NCBI RefSeq assembly: GCF_013407935.1
Contig: NZ_JACBZU010000002.1
Coordinates: 744,001 to 808,000 of the forward strand
Direction: 5' to 3'
Length of the DNA: 64,000 nucleotides
From: Allomuricauda sp. ARW1Y1
Lineage (GTDB): Bacteria > Bacteroidota > Bacteroidia > Flavobacteriales > Flavobacteriaceae
This document shows, piece after piece, positions 43,764-52,719 of the stretch. Made by a program: the position numbers and the translations under genes. Under the pieces are notes generated by a model. That model did no database searches. It was not told the DNA's origin and was given only the letters and a program-made list of their open reading frames with translations. Position 1 is the first letter of the stretch, and every line of letters starts with the position of its first letter.

Positions 43764-44675
43764 ATGCAAGAAAATTATTTGGCAAAATGGTTGAGCGGAG
43801 AGCTCTCAGAGCAGGAGCTTCAGGAATTCGAAGCTTCCGAAGCATATGCTTCCTTCCAAAAACTGAAGGAAGCTTCCAGCGGTTTACAGGCTCCCGATTT
43901 TGATGTGGACCAAGCCTTGCTCCGTTTTAAGGAAGAGCACATGGCCAAGGCACCTAAGGTCATTTCCTTGAATCCCTTTAGGAAATTCCTCCGGGTTGCT
44001 GCCGTTATTGCTATACTACTTACCGGTTCCTACTTTTATATCAACTCCTTGAACGAAAAGGTCACTACTGGTTTTGCCGAACGTTCCGAAGTTATCCTTC
44101 CTGACAATTCCGAACTGTTTTTGAATGCGGATTCCCGTATTTCCTACAGTGAAAAGAATTGGGATAATCAAAGAAACATCAAATTGGACGGGGAAGCCTT
44201 TTTTAAGGTGGCCAAAGGAAAAAAATTCACGGTTTCCACAGAACAGGGCACCGTAACCGTGTTGGGAACCCAATTCAACGTAGAAAACAGGAAAGGAATC
44301 TTTGAGGTGACCTGTTATGAGGGCTTGGTAAGTGTTACCCACAATGGCAAAGAAATAAAGTTGCCTGCTGGTAACTCCTATGTGGTCATCAATGGAAAGC
44401 AAGTTACAGGAACTCCCGAAGGAACCCAACCCTCTTGGATGAACAACGAAAGTAGCTTTGAAAGTATTCCCCTGAAATATGTATTTGCCGAGTTGGAAAG
44501 GCAATTTGATGTGCAGGTCAACACGGAAAACATCAATACCGATTTACTATTTACCGGATCTTTCAACAACACCGACCTGAATATGGCGTTAAAAAGTATA
44601 AGTACCCCCTCCCAAACTCGTTATAAGGTAGAAGGAGACAATGTACTTTTTTATGCTGGGAACACACCTCAATAA
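43764..44675 (+). CDS. FecR-family anti-sigma factor
   Basis: This 303-residue protein has the FecR layout: a cytoplasmic N-terminus (1-74) beginning with a short helical anti-sigma region, one transmembrane helix (about 75-93), a periplasmic FecR domain (about 105-215; NSELFLNADSRISYSEKNWD, GTQFNVENR) and a C-terminal DUF4974 module (about 230-303; LKYVFAELERQFDVQVNTEN). It should hold the ECF sigma factor inactive until the TonB receptor's STN domain signals across the periplasm. Its end overlaps the receptor start by 35 bp, so the two are translationally coupled. Confidence 0.9.
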   Translation: MQENYLAKWLSGELSEQELQEFEASEAYASFQKLKEASSGLQAPDFDVDQALLRFKEEHMAKAPKVISLNPFRKFLRVAAVIAILLTGSYFYINSLNEKVTTGFAERSEVILPDNSELFLNADSRISYSEKNWDNQRNIKLDGEAFFKVAKGKKFTVSTEQGTVTVLGTQFNVENRKGIFEVTCYEGLVSVTHNGKEIKLPAGNSYVVINGKQVTGTPEGTQPSWMNNESSFESIPLKYVFAELERQFDVQVNTENINTDLLFTGSFNNTDLNMALKSISTPSQTRYKVEGDNVLFYAGNTPQ

Positions 44676-47223
44676 AAATATAGGCACCATACTGGTTTTC
44701 CTGTTTTTTATGGGCGGCATTTACTTGCAGGCCCAGGAAAAACAAGAACCCTCCGTTTCCCTTATTTCGTACATTCAAACCTTGGAGGACCGTTTTGATA
44801 TTAAATTTTCCTACTTGAACGAAGATTTGGAAGGTTATGCCATCCAGATTCCCGAAAACCTCAGTTCCCTTACTGATATTCTAACATATATCCAGGATAA
44901 ATTCCGGATCATCCCCGAAAAATTGAATGATCGTTACTACGCCCTTTCCAAAAATAATCGGGTCAATCTTTGTGGTGTGGTACTGGATAATTTTGCGGAA
45001 AATACCGTCATAGGTGCCACGGTGGAGGTGATGGGCTTCAATGTCGCCATTGTTACCGATTCCGATGGCTCATTCCGTTTGGAAAACGTATCCCGCGATG
45101 CCTCCCTAAGGATTCGATACTTGGGCTATGATACCAAATACATCAATGTTGAAGCGATCATCCAGCAAGGGGGATGTCCTAAAATCCTGTTGTCACCGCG
45201 TTACGAAGAGTTGGACGAGGTATTTGTGTACAAGTATCTTACCTCTGGAATTATAAAGGAGAGTGATGCGAGCATCTCACTGAACACGGCGGAGTTTGGT
45301 ATCCTGCCCGGCTTGATAGAACCGGACATCCTTCAAACTGTACAAGCATTGCCAGGCATCAAAAGTATTGATGAGACCGTATCCGACATCAATGTTCGCG
45401 GAGGAACCAACGACCAGAACCTCGTACTGTGGAACGGCATCAAAATGTACCAATCCGGTCATTTTTTTGGGTTGATTTCCGCCTTCAATCCATATCAAAC
45501 GGATAGGGTGACCGTATACAAAAACGGAACCCCTGCCATTTTTGGGGATGGGGTAAGCAGTGTGATCCAAATGGAAACCGGCAATACCGTGCCCCAAACC
45601 TTTAAAGGTGGAGGTGGTTTCAACTTGATAAGTGGTGATATTTATGCCGAAATCCCAATAACCCAAAAATTGGGAGTACAGTTCGCCGCAAGACGTTCGG
45701 CTACCGATTTTTTGAGTACTCCAACCTACAAGCAATTTATCAATAGGGCCTTTCAGGATAGTGAGATTACCTTGCAGAACAACAACACCGTAGAGGATGA
45801 GTTTACCCGTGACGAGGATTTTTTCTTTTATGACTTTTCAGGAAAGATTATTTACGACCTGAATCCAGACCATAAAATTAGCCTCAGTGCCATCCAAATC
45901 AAAAACAACTTAAGGTTTGAAGAAACCAACGTGTCTCTCAACGAAACGAACATCAGTCTGTTGAAACAGGATAACATTTCGGTGGGTGGGCAATTGACAA
46001 GTAGCTGGACCGAAAGATTTTCCTCCCATCTCAATATCTACTATTCCAAGTATGATCTGGATGCGGAGAACATTTTTGCCAACCAAGTACAGCAGTTGTT
46101 CCAGAACAACCAAGTAACGGAAAACGCACTAAAATTGGACACCAGATATCTTATCACCGATGGATGGAGCTGGAGCAATGGTTACCAATATATCGAAACG
46201 GGAATTACCAATGCCACGGTTATCAACGAGCCTAATTTTATCAGCGAAATAAAAGGTGTCATACGAACGCATGCTCCCTATTCGGAACTCAACTACAGTT
46301 CACCCGGCAACAAGTTTATAGGTGGTCTCGGGGCCAGGGTCAACTTTATCGAGAACTTGAACACCTTTCAAAAAGTGATTATCGAACCCAGACTCAACCT
46401 CAATTTTAAACTGGCCAACTATCTTAGAGCTGAGGTTTTGGGTGAATTCAAAAGCCAGACCACTAACCAGATCATTGATTTGGAGCAAAACTTTTTAGGA
46501 ATTGAAAAACGCAGGTGGATACTTTCCAACGACAATTCTTTGCCCGTTACCACCAGTAAGCAGGGCTCAGTTGGGTTCAATTACGAAAAAAATAACCTTT
46601 ACATCGGCGTTGAAGGGTTTTACAAACATGTGGATGGCATCAGCACGAGCACCCAAGGTTTCCAAAATCCCAATCAATTTGCCGGGGAGATCGGCAGCTA
46701 TGATGTAAAAGGAGTTGAATTGCTCATCAACAAAAAAGGGGACAATTACAGTACTTGGTTCACCTATGCCTACAATAAAAACGATTACACTTTCGATTCC
46801 ATAACACCTCCAACTTTCCCCAACAATTTGGACATTCGACACACCATAACCCTTGCCAGCACCTATACCTATAAAGATTTAAAGTTAAGTATTGGACTCA
46901 ATTATAGGACCGGTAAACCCTTTACGGAACCCGTTGAGGGGGATGAGGGCCTAAATAATGACTTTGTGCCGCCCCGCATCAATTTCCAGTCCCCGAACAA
47001 TAGCCGTTTGCCCAACTATTTTAGGGCGGATGCCTCAGCCATTTACCATTTTCAGCTTGCTAGGAACATCAAGGCCAATGCGGGCTTATCCATCTTAAAT
47101 TTTACGGACCGAAGAAACAGCCTCAATAAATATTATCGGGTGAATGAGGACGATGAAATCGAAACCATTGAAAATTTTTCATTGGGCATTACTCCCAACA
47201 TCAGTTTCAGGGTGAGCTTTTAG
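44641..47223 (+). CDS. TonB-dependent receptor with STN signalling domain
   Basis: This 860-residue outer-membrane receptor has a signal peptide, then an STN (secretin/TonB short) domain (about 40-115; IQTLEDRFDIKFSYLNEDLE), a carboxypeptidase-like regulatory domain (about 120-190; CGVVLDNFAENTVIGATVEV), a plug (about 215-330; DILQTVQALPGIKSIDETVS, INVRGGTNDQNLVLWNG) and a 22-stranded-type barrel to the C-terminal Phe. STN links it to the FecR anti-sigma factor. No SusD-type partner is next to it. The start may be the ATG at 44641 or at 44653. Its end overlaps blh by 45 bp on the opposite strand. The ligand is unknown; it could be a metal complex, a glycan or a protein. Confidence 0.92.
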   Translation: MYFFMLGTHLNKNIGTILVFLFFMGGIYLQAQEKQEPSVSLISYIQTLEDRFDIKFSYLNEDLEGYAIQIPENLSSLTDILTYIQDKFRIIPEKLNDRYYALSKNNRVNLCGVVLDNFAENTVIGATVEVMGFNVAIVTDSDGSFRLENVSRDASLRIRYLGYDTKYINVEAIIQQGGCPKILLSPRYEELDEVFVYKYLTSGIIKESDASISLNTAEFGILPGLIEPDILQTVQALPGIKSIDETVSDINVRGGTNDQNLVLWNGIKMYQSGHFFGLISAFNPYQTDRVTVYKNGTPAIFGDGVSSVIQMETGNTVPQTFKGGGGFNLISGDIYAEIPITQKLGVQFAARRSATDFLSTPTYKQFINRAFQDSEITLQNNNTVEDEFTRDEDFFFYDFSGKIIYDLNPDHKISLSAIQIKNNLRFEETNVSLNETNISLLKQDNISVGGQLTSSWTERFSSHLNIYYSKYDLDAENIFANQVQQLFQNNQVTENALKLDTRYLITDGWSWSNGYQYIETGITNATVINEPNFISEIKGVIRTHAPYSELNYSSPGNKFIGGLGARVNFIENLNTFQKVIIEPRLNLNFKLANYLRAEVLGEFKSQTTNQIIDLEQNFLGIEKRRWILSNDNSLPVTTSKQGSVGFNYEKNNLYIGVEGFYKHVDGISTSTQGFQNPNQFAGEIGSYDVKGVELLINKKGDNYSTWFTYAYNKNDYTFDSITPPTFPNNLDIRHTITLASTYTYKDLKLSIGLNYRTGKPFTEPVEGDEGLNNDFVPPRINFQSPNNSRLPNYFRADASAIYHFQLARNIKANAGLSILNFTDRRNSLNKYYRVNEDDEIETIENFSLGITPNISFRVSF

Positions 47224-48108
47224 GTACTCCTCAATTTTTGTCATCACCAACACATGGGGAACCGTAATCGAGGCCAAAAAGCAAATCAAACCAGGGACCA
47301 AAATTTCCTCAGTGTTCCTTAATAAAAGGTATAAGATTAAAGTTCCTAGCAAAGAAGCCAACCAATAGAGGTAGCTGCTCTTGAAATAACGGTAGAACGA
47401 TTTCCAGCTCACTTCCCCATAAAGAAATTTCATCTGATCCATTAAAGAGGGAATGCTGTGCCAAACCACAAAATAGATGCAAAAGGCCAGCAACAACGAG
47501 GCGGTATTGAAGACAACATAAAAAACTGCCAATAGGAACAGCTCCAGCAAAATGGAATAGGTCCTTAACCTGGCAGAGGCAAAATACAGGAAAAACAAGC
47601 CAACCCCTATCCCCATCCCGAGAAATAGTTGACCAATTACCCGCGAGGGAACATCCCGTCCGGTAATATCCAATACTATCTGGACCACTTGTTCGCGGTG
47701 CGCATGGAACAGCATAAATAAAATCAGTCCACCATAAAGTAGATAAAACAACGGCTTGCCTTTAAAGTTTCCGGCCAAGGTGGTATTCCAATGCTGTTCC
47801 CCAAAATGATAGCTGCTAAACAGGATAAAGAGCATTAGGGCGATGGTGGGGAAAAAATAAAATACGGCGCAGATGGATGCTATCATTATAATATAAAGCA
47901 TGGTCATGCCCGTTTGTGGGATATTGGCCCCTCTTTTTTGAAAATAGCTGGTCAGCACACCAATATCATTTGCGCCATGTAATATCCCGAAGGTACCGAT
48001 AAGCAAAAAGGATAAGAGCAGCTCCAATTCCAAGGACAAATATACCGATAGCCATAACCCAAAAAAGGTGGCTACCAGCAAAAAACTTGTTGTTCTGATA
48101 ATATCCAA
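47179..48108 (-). CDS. blh: Beta-carotene 15,15'-dioxygenase, Brp/Blh family
   Basis: This 309-residue integral membrane protein has about eight helices and the Brp/Blh histidines: LIGTFGILHGANDIG, FSSYHFGEQHW, FCIYFVVWHSIPSLMDQMKF and TVPHVLVM. Such enzymes cleave beta-carotene into two retinals, the chromophore of the proteorhodopsin encoded divergently 97 bp away. The only start is the TTG at 48106-48108, because an in-frame stop lies at 48127-48129 and no ATG lies between. Lycopene/carotene synthesis genes are not in the window and must be elsewhere. The 3' end overlaps the TonB-receptor gene. Confidence 0.92.
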   Translation of the reverse strand: MDIIRTTSFLLVATFFGLWLSVYLSLELELLLSFLLIGTFGILHGANDIGVLTSYFQKRGANIPQTGMTMLYIIMIASICAVFYFFPTIALMLFILFSSYHFGEQHWNTTLAGNFKGKPLFYLLYGGLILFMLFHAHREQVVQIVLDITGRDVPSRVIGQLFLGMGIGVGLFFLYFASARLRTYSILLELFLLAVFYVVFNTASLLLAFCIYFVVWHSIPSLMDQMKFLYGEVSWKSFYRYFKSSYLYWLASLLGTLILYLLLRNTEEILVPGLICFLASITVPHVLVMTKIEEYLKAHPETDVGSNAQ

Positions 48109-48205
48109 TACTCTTTGTTTAATTATTTATAAAAAAAGTTATACAAAAATATAAATATATTGTTTAATTTTTTATACTTTTAGTTAAACAAAAAATAATT
48201 GTATT

Positions 48206-48934
48206 ATGGAAAGTTTAATTACTTCGTTACCCATGGTGGCTAAAATTGCTACCAATGATTACGTTGGCTTCACCTTCTTTGTTGGGTGTATGGCCATGAT
48301 GGCCGCATCGGCCTTCTTCTTTTTGTCAATGAACAGTTTTGACCGTAAATGGAGAACTTCCATTTTAGTATCAGGATTAATTACGTTCATTGCTGCAGTG
48401 CACTATTGGTACATGCGTGATTATTGGGCAGCCAATGGTGAATCGCCCACCTTTTTCCGTTATGTGGACTGGATTCTGACAGTTCCCCTAATGTGCGTTG
48501 AGTTTTATTTGATCCTAAAAGTAGCTGGTGCCAAGAAAGCGTTGATGTGGAAATTGATCGCGCTATCCGTAATCATGCTGGTTACAGGTTACCTAGGAGA
48601 GACCGTTTACCGTGACCAAGCACAGATTTGGGGTCTTATTTCCGGTATCGCTTACTTTGTAATCGTTTATGAAATTTGGCTGGGAGGCGCCAACAAATTG
48701 GCAAGAGAAGCTGGAGGCGCTGTACTTTCCGCCCACAGAACACTTTGCTGGTTCGTATTAGTAGGTTGGGCCATTTATCCGATTGGGTATATGGCAGGTA
48801 CTCCAGGATGGTACGACGGTATTTTCAATGGACTATCCATGGATGTTATCTACAACATCGGAGATGCCATTAACAAAATTGGGTTTGGCCTTGTAGTTTA
48901 TAATTTGGCGGTGATCGCCAACGAAAAGGCTTAA
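48206..48934 (+). CDS. Proteorhodopsin (green-absorbing proton pump)
   Basis: This 242-residue seven-helix protein is a flavobacterial proteorhodopsin. Key residues are all present: His66 (AVHYWYM), Arg85 and proton acceptor Asp88 (RYVDW), Thr92 and proton donor Glu99 (TVPLMCVEF), and the retinal-binding Lys224 (INKIGF). The motif is D-T-E, so it should be an outward proton pump, not the sodium (NDQ) type. The spectral-tuning position after TVPL is Met96, a residue linked to green absorption. It lies 97 bp from the divergent blh gene, which makes its retinal, and ends at a strong bidirectional terminator. Confidence 0.97.
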   Translation: MESLITSLPMVAKIATNDYVGFTFFVGCMAMMAASAFFFLSMNSFDRKWRTSILVSGLITFIAAVHYWYMRDYWAANGESPTFFRYVDWILTVPLMCVEFYLILKVAGAKKALMWKLIALSVIMLVTGYLGETVYRDQAQIWGLISGIAYFVIVYEIWLGGANKLAREAGGAVLSAHRTLCWFVLVGWAIYPIGYMAGTPGWYDGIFNGLSMDVIYNIGDAINKIGFGLVVYNLAVIANEKA

Positions 48935-48963
48935 TCCGATATCATTTTACTTAAACTTAGAAG

Positions 48964-48994
48964 AAATGGCCATGCAAAACATGGCCATTTTTTT
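48964..48994. terminator. Bidirectional intrinsic terminator after proteorhodopsin and argS
   Basis: AAATGGCCATG (48964-48974) pairs perfectly with CATGGCCATTT (48980-48990) around a 5-nt CAAAA loop and runs into T7. It terminates proteorhodopsin on the plus strand and, in reverse, reads into argS's end with an A-rich tail, so it may serve both converging genes. Confidence 0.85.
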
Positions 48995-50771
48995 ACATTC
49001 TTTCGGGAACGTCAATCCCCAATAATCGGAACGCGGATTGAATCACCTCCCCTACTTTTTTGGAGAGCTGAACCCGGAAATCCTTCTTCTGCTCGTCCGT
49101 TTCGCCCAAAATGGAAACCTGCTGGTAAAACGAGTTGAACTCTTTCACCAAATCATACGTGAAATTGGCAATCAAAGCTGGACTAAAATTTTCAGCGGCC
49201 AGCTGCACCGTTTCAGGGAACGATTGCAGCTGTTTCAATAGTTCCTTTTCCTTTTCGTGCAAGTCCATTGAGGTCTCGACCGCGCTCGACCCGACACCTT
49301 CTGCTTTGCGTAAAATGGATTGAATTCTGGCGTAGGTATACTGAATAAACGGGCCGGTATTCCCTTGGAAATCCACCGATTCTTCAGGGTTGAAAAGAAT
49401 CCGTTTTTTGGGATCCACCTTTAGGATGTAGTATTTAAGGGCACCCAAACCTATGGTTCGGTATAACTCTTTTTTCTCCGTTTCTGAATATCCGTCCAAC
49501 TTGCCCAGTTCTTGGGAAATGGATTCTGCGGTATCCTCCATATTTTTTATGAGGTCGTCCGCATCCACTACGGTACCCTCCCTACTCTTCATCTTACCAC
49601 TGGGCAAGTCCACCATACCATAACTCAAATGGTACAATTGCTCCGCCCAGGAATACCCTAGCTTTTTCAGGATAAGGAACAATACCTTAAAATGGTAATC
49701 CTGCTCATTGCCCACGGTGTACACCATACCGTTGATATCCGGGAAATCGGTCACTCGCTGAATCGCGGTACCAATATCTTGGGTCATGTACACTGCGGTA
49801 CCATCGGAACGTAGTACAATTTTCTCATCGAGGCCTTCATCGGTAAGGTCTATCCAAACACTGCCATCCTCCTTTTTAAAGAAAACACCACGTTCCAGGC
49901 CATCCTTCACTACATCACGACCCAATAAATAGGTATCGCTTTCGTAATAGAGCGTATCAAAATCAACACCCAAATTTTTGTAGGTCGTGGCAAAACCATC
50001 ATACACCCAACCGTTCATTTTTTTCCAAAGGGAAACTACGCTCTCATCGCCCGCTTCCCATTTTCGAAGCATTTCCTGTGCCTCCAACAAAATGGGGGCT
50101 TCTTTTTCGGCCTGCTCCTTTGGCATTCCAGCATCGATAAGTTGAGCTATCTCCTCTTTGTAGGCCTTATCGAAAGCCACATAATATTTCCCTACTAAGT
50201 GGTCACCCTTAAGACCCGAAGATTCCGGTGTTTCGCCATCGCCAAACTTCTGCCAGGCCAACATGCTCTTGCAGATATGGATGCCTCGGTCGTTGATGAT
50301 CTGGGTCTTGTATACTTTCTTACCCGAGGCCTTTAATATTTCAGCTACAGAATAGCCCAATAAATTGTTTCGGATATGCCCTAAGTGCAATGGTTTATTG
50401 GTGTTGGGTGATGAATATTCCACCATCACCGCATCATCAGATTGCGATTTTACGTAGCCAAAATCAGTTTCGTTGGAAATTGAATTGAAGAAATCAAGAT
50501 AGTAGCTATCCTCAATCACAATGTTCAAAAAGCCCTGCACCACATTGCATTTGGACACCTCATCCACATTTTCGACCAAATACTCCCCTATCCTGGTTCC
50601 AATTTGAACTGGGTTTCCTTTTACGTGCCGTAACATGGGAAATACCACAACCGTAACGTCGCCTTCAAAATCCTTTCGGGTCGGTTGAAATTCTACCGTG
50701 GGCAGCTCAACTTGATATAGTTGTTTCACCGCCTCGATCACTTTTTGGGTCAAATCGTTCTGCAAACTCAT
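48993..50771 (-). CDS. argS: Arginyl-tRNA synthetase
   Basis: This 592-residue class I enzyme has the HIGH-type motif HLGHIRNN (about 133-140), the ArgS N-terminal Add-1 domain, and the KMSKS-like GKMKSREG. The C-terminal DALR anticodon-binding domain starts near residue 475 (YTYARIQSILRKAEG). Charging tRNA-Arg needs the bound tRNA. A short peptide GVGSSAVETSMDLH in this domain is coded by a repeat-like DNA segment at 49274-49295 (see findings). It faces proteorhodopsin across a shared terminator and is divergent from an unknown gene by 93 bp. Confidence 0.96.
   Translation of the reverse strand: MSLQNDLTQKVIEAVKQLYQVELPTVEFQPTRKDFEGDVTVVVFPMLRHVKGNPVQIGTRIGEYLVENVDEVSKCNVVQGFLNIVIEDSYYLDFFNSISNETDFGYVKSQSDDAVMVEYSSPNTNKPLHLGHIRNNLLGYSVAEILKASGKKVYKTQIINDRGIHICKSMLAWQKFGDGETPESSGLKGDHLVGKYYVAFDKAYKEEIAQLIDAGMPKEQAEKEAPILLEAQEMLRKWEAGDESVVSLWKKMNGWVYDGFATTYKNLGVDFDTLYYESDTYLLGRDVVKDGLERGVFFKKEDGSVWIDLTDEGLDEKIVLRSDGTAVYMTQDIGTAIQRVTDFPDINGMVYTVGNEQDYHFKVLFLILKKLGYSWAEQLYHLSYGMVDLPSGKMKSREGTVVDADDLIKNMEDTAESISQELGKLDGYSETEKKELYRTIGLGALKYYILKVDPKKRILFNPEESVDFQGNTGPFIQYTYARIQSILRKAEGVGSSAVETSMDLHEKEKELLKQLQSFPETVQLAAENFSPALIANFTYDLVKEFNSFYQQVSILGETDEQKKDFRVQLSKKVGEVIQSAFRLLGIDVPERM
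49274..49295. repeat. Dispersed palindromic repeat fragment inside argS
   Basis: TCTCGACCGCGCTCGACCCG and the two bases after it match the right end of the palindromic repeat at 52780-52801 over 22 nt with about 17 identities, sharing the scaffold TCTCGnCnGCGCTCGAnnnGAC. It is in frame in argS and encodes part of a variable region (SSAVETS). I infer insertion of a repeat into the gene without breaking it. Confidence 0.45.
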
Positions 50772-50864
50772 CTCATAGGCTTTTCAGGGCGCAAAACTAC
50801 GTATTTTTTGGGCTTTTAGCACACTATTGGCAGATGGTCCGCCGTAATTTGATTATTTTTAAAT

Positions 50865-51290
50865 ATGTTATTGAACGTATCCTACAACGATAAGAAAATC
50901 ACCAAAAAAATAGACGAAGCCGTTGGCAAGCCGATTCCCATAAGGGAGCGCTTTGCCATGGGCGGAATCGGTTCCCCAAAATTGTTCATTACCGAAGCAA
51001 GTCTGGATATCTACAATCTGCTCATTTTGGACAGCAATACCAACTCTTGCAACGTTGAGCTACGTCCCAATGGCATCATTGTGCGGTTTCGATCGCGCTT
51101 GGAAACCTACGGACTCATCATCCCCTATTACAAATTGAACGTATACAAAGGCGACATGGCCATCTACTCCATTTATATGGACCAATATTTTATAAAAGTA
51201 CGTTCCGATACCAAGGCCGTTCAAAAATTCTTTAAAAAACTACTGGATTACCGAGCGGACAACCTACCCACCAACATCGAAGACCTATGA
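50865..51290 (+). CDS. Conserved flavobacterial protein of unknown function
   Basis: This 141-residue protein has no signal peptide and no recognised domain. It is mostly beta with a C-terminal helix (TKAVQKFFKKLLDYR) and looks like a small cytoplasmic regulatory or binding domain. Its stop overlaps the start of the next gene by 4 bp (ATGA), so translation is coupled to the SDR/DUF2867 protein. That context is the only functional hint. Confidence 0.8.
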   Translation: MLLNVSYNDKKITKKIDEAVGKPIPIRERFAMGGIGSPKLFITEASLDIYNLLILDSNTNSCNVELRPNGIIVRFRSRLETYGLIIPYYKLNVYKGDMAIYSIYMDQYFIKVRSDTKAVQKFFKKLLDYRADNLPTNIEDL

Positions 51291-52708
51291 AAATATTGTT
51301 GACCGGGGCCAATGGCTATATCGGAATGCGGCTATTGCCCAAGCTTTTGGATATGGGGCACGAGGTCATCTGTGCCGTGCGCGATGAAAAACGACTTTCG
51401 GTAGATGCCAAGGTGCGTTCCCAAATAAAGGTTGTTGAAATTGATTTTTTGGAAGACCCGGCAAACCAAAACATCCCAAAAAACATTGATGCCGCCTATT
51501 ATCTGATACATTCCATGACCTCCTCCGTATCGGATTTTGATGAAAAAGAGGCCCAAGCGGCGAAAAACTTCAATACCCTGTTGAAAGGCACGCAATGCAA
51601 ACAGGTGATTTACCTGAGCGGCATTGTGAACGACAAAGAACTTTCCAAGCACTTGAGCTCGCGTAAAAACGTCGAGGAGATTCTCTATAAAGGTGATTTT
51701 GAATTGACCGTGCTTCGAGCAGGCATCATAGTTGGGTCAGGGAGTTCATCCTTCGAGATTATCCGCGATCTCTGCGAAAAACTACCCGTAATGATAACAC
51801 CCAAATGGGTCCTCACCAAAACACAACCGATTGCCATTCGGGATGTTATCCAATTTCTAACAGGCGTTCTGGGCAATCAGGATACTTACGGGCAATCCTT
51901 TGATATTGGTGGGCCAGATGTGATTACATATAAAGATATGCTTCACGGATATGCTAAAGTTCGGGGCTTTAAAAATTGGATTTTTACCGTTCCCGTAATG
52001 ACCCCGAAGTTATCGTCCTATTGGCTCTATTTTGTGACCTCTACCTCCTACAAATTAGCCGTCAACCTTGTGGATAGCATGAAGATGGAAGTCGTTGCCG
52101 AGGATAATCGTTTGCAACAAATGCTGGGTCTGGAAACCCACAGTTACGAAGAAGCCATTGACATGGCCTTCAAAAAAATAGAGCAAAACCTTGTTATTAG
52201 CAGTTGGAAGGATAGCATTGCCAGCGGACAGATTCAGGAGGACCTCGAAAAATATATCCAAGTCCCAAAATATGGGGTCTTGCAAGACAAGAAGTCGGTT
52301 CCCATCAAGGATGAGCAGGCCGTTTTGGAAAACATTTGGCGCATTGGCGGGGAAACGGGTTGGTATTATGGCAACTGGCTCTGGAAGTTCCGTGGGTTTT
52401 TGGACAAATTGGTGGGCGGTCCCGGACTGAGAAGGGGACGCACCCATCCAGACCGAATTTTCCCCGGTGACGCATTGGATTTTTGGCGGGTGTTATTGGC
52501 CGATAAAAAATCAAAACGGTTGCTACTTTTCGCCGAAATGAAAACGCCTGGAGAAGCTTGGTTGGAGTTCAAGATTGCCGATGGCAAGCTGTATCAAACC
52601 GCCACCTTTCGTCCTAGAGGATTATGGGGCAGATTGTACTGGTATTCCGTATTGCCGTTCCACCTCTTTATTTTCGGGAACATGATCAAGAATATTGCAA
52701 AAGTCTGA
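51287..52708 (+). CDS. SDR-family NAD(P)-binding protein with DUF2867 domain
   Basis: This 473-residue protein has an N-terminal atypical short-chain dehydrogenase/NmrA-like Rossmann domain (LLTGANGYIGMRLLPKLL, typical NAD(P)-binding G-x2-G-x2-G; LTVLRAGIIVGSGSSSF) to about 290. A C-terminal DUF2867 domain follows (about 330-473; ENIWRIGGETGWYYGNWLW, RPRGLWGRLYWYSVLPFHLF). It acts in the cytoplasm or at the membrane face. The fusion is widespread (E. coli YbjT-like) and poorly characterised; complex-I-assembly-like roles have been proposed for relatives. Its ATG lies in the upstream stop. Confidence 0.85.
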   Translation: MKILLTGANGYIGMRLLPKLLDMGHEVICAVRDEKRLSVDAKVRSQIKVVEIDFLEDPANQNIPKNIDAAYYLIHSMTSSVSDFDEKEAQAAKNFNTLLKGTQCKQVIYLSGIVNDKELSKHLSSRKNVEEILYKGDFELTVLRAGIIVGSGSSSFEIIRDLCEKLPVMITPKWVLTKTQPIAIRDVIQFLTGVLGNQDTYGQSFDIGGPDVITYKDMLHGYAKVRGFKNWIFTVPVMTPKLSSYWLYFVTSTSYKLAVNLVDSMKMEVVAEDNRLQQMLGLETHSYEEAIDMAFKKIEQNLVISSWKDSIASGQIQEDLEKYIQVPKYGVLQDKKSVPIKDEQAVLENIWRIGGETGWYYGNWLWKFRGFLDKLVGGPGLRRGRTHPDRIFPGDALDFWRVLLADKKSKRLLLFAEMKTPGEAWLEFKIADGKLYQTATFRPRGLWGRLYWYSVLPFHLFIFGNMIKNIAKV

Positions 52709-52719
52709 AGGATAACAAA

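Noticed and set aside
48109..48205. TACTTTTA as the proteorhodopsin -7 element
   Set aside because: It is 7 of 8 bases of the consensus, but the nearest TTG is only 12 bp upstream, so I leave it as AT-rich promoter region only.
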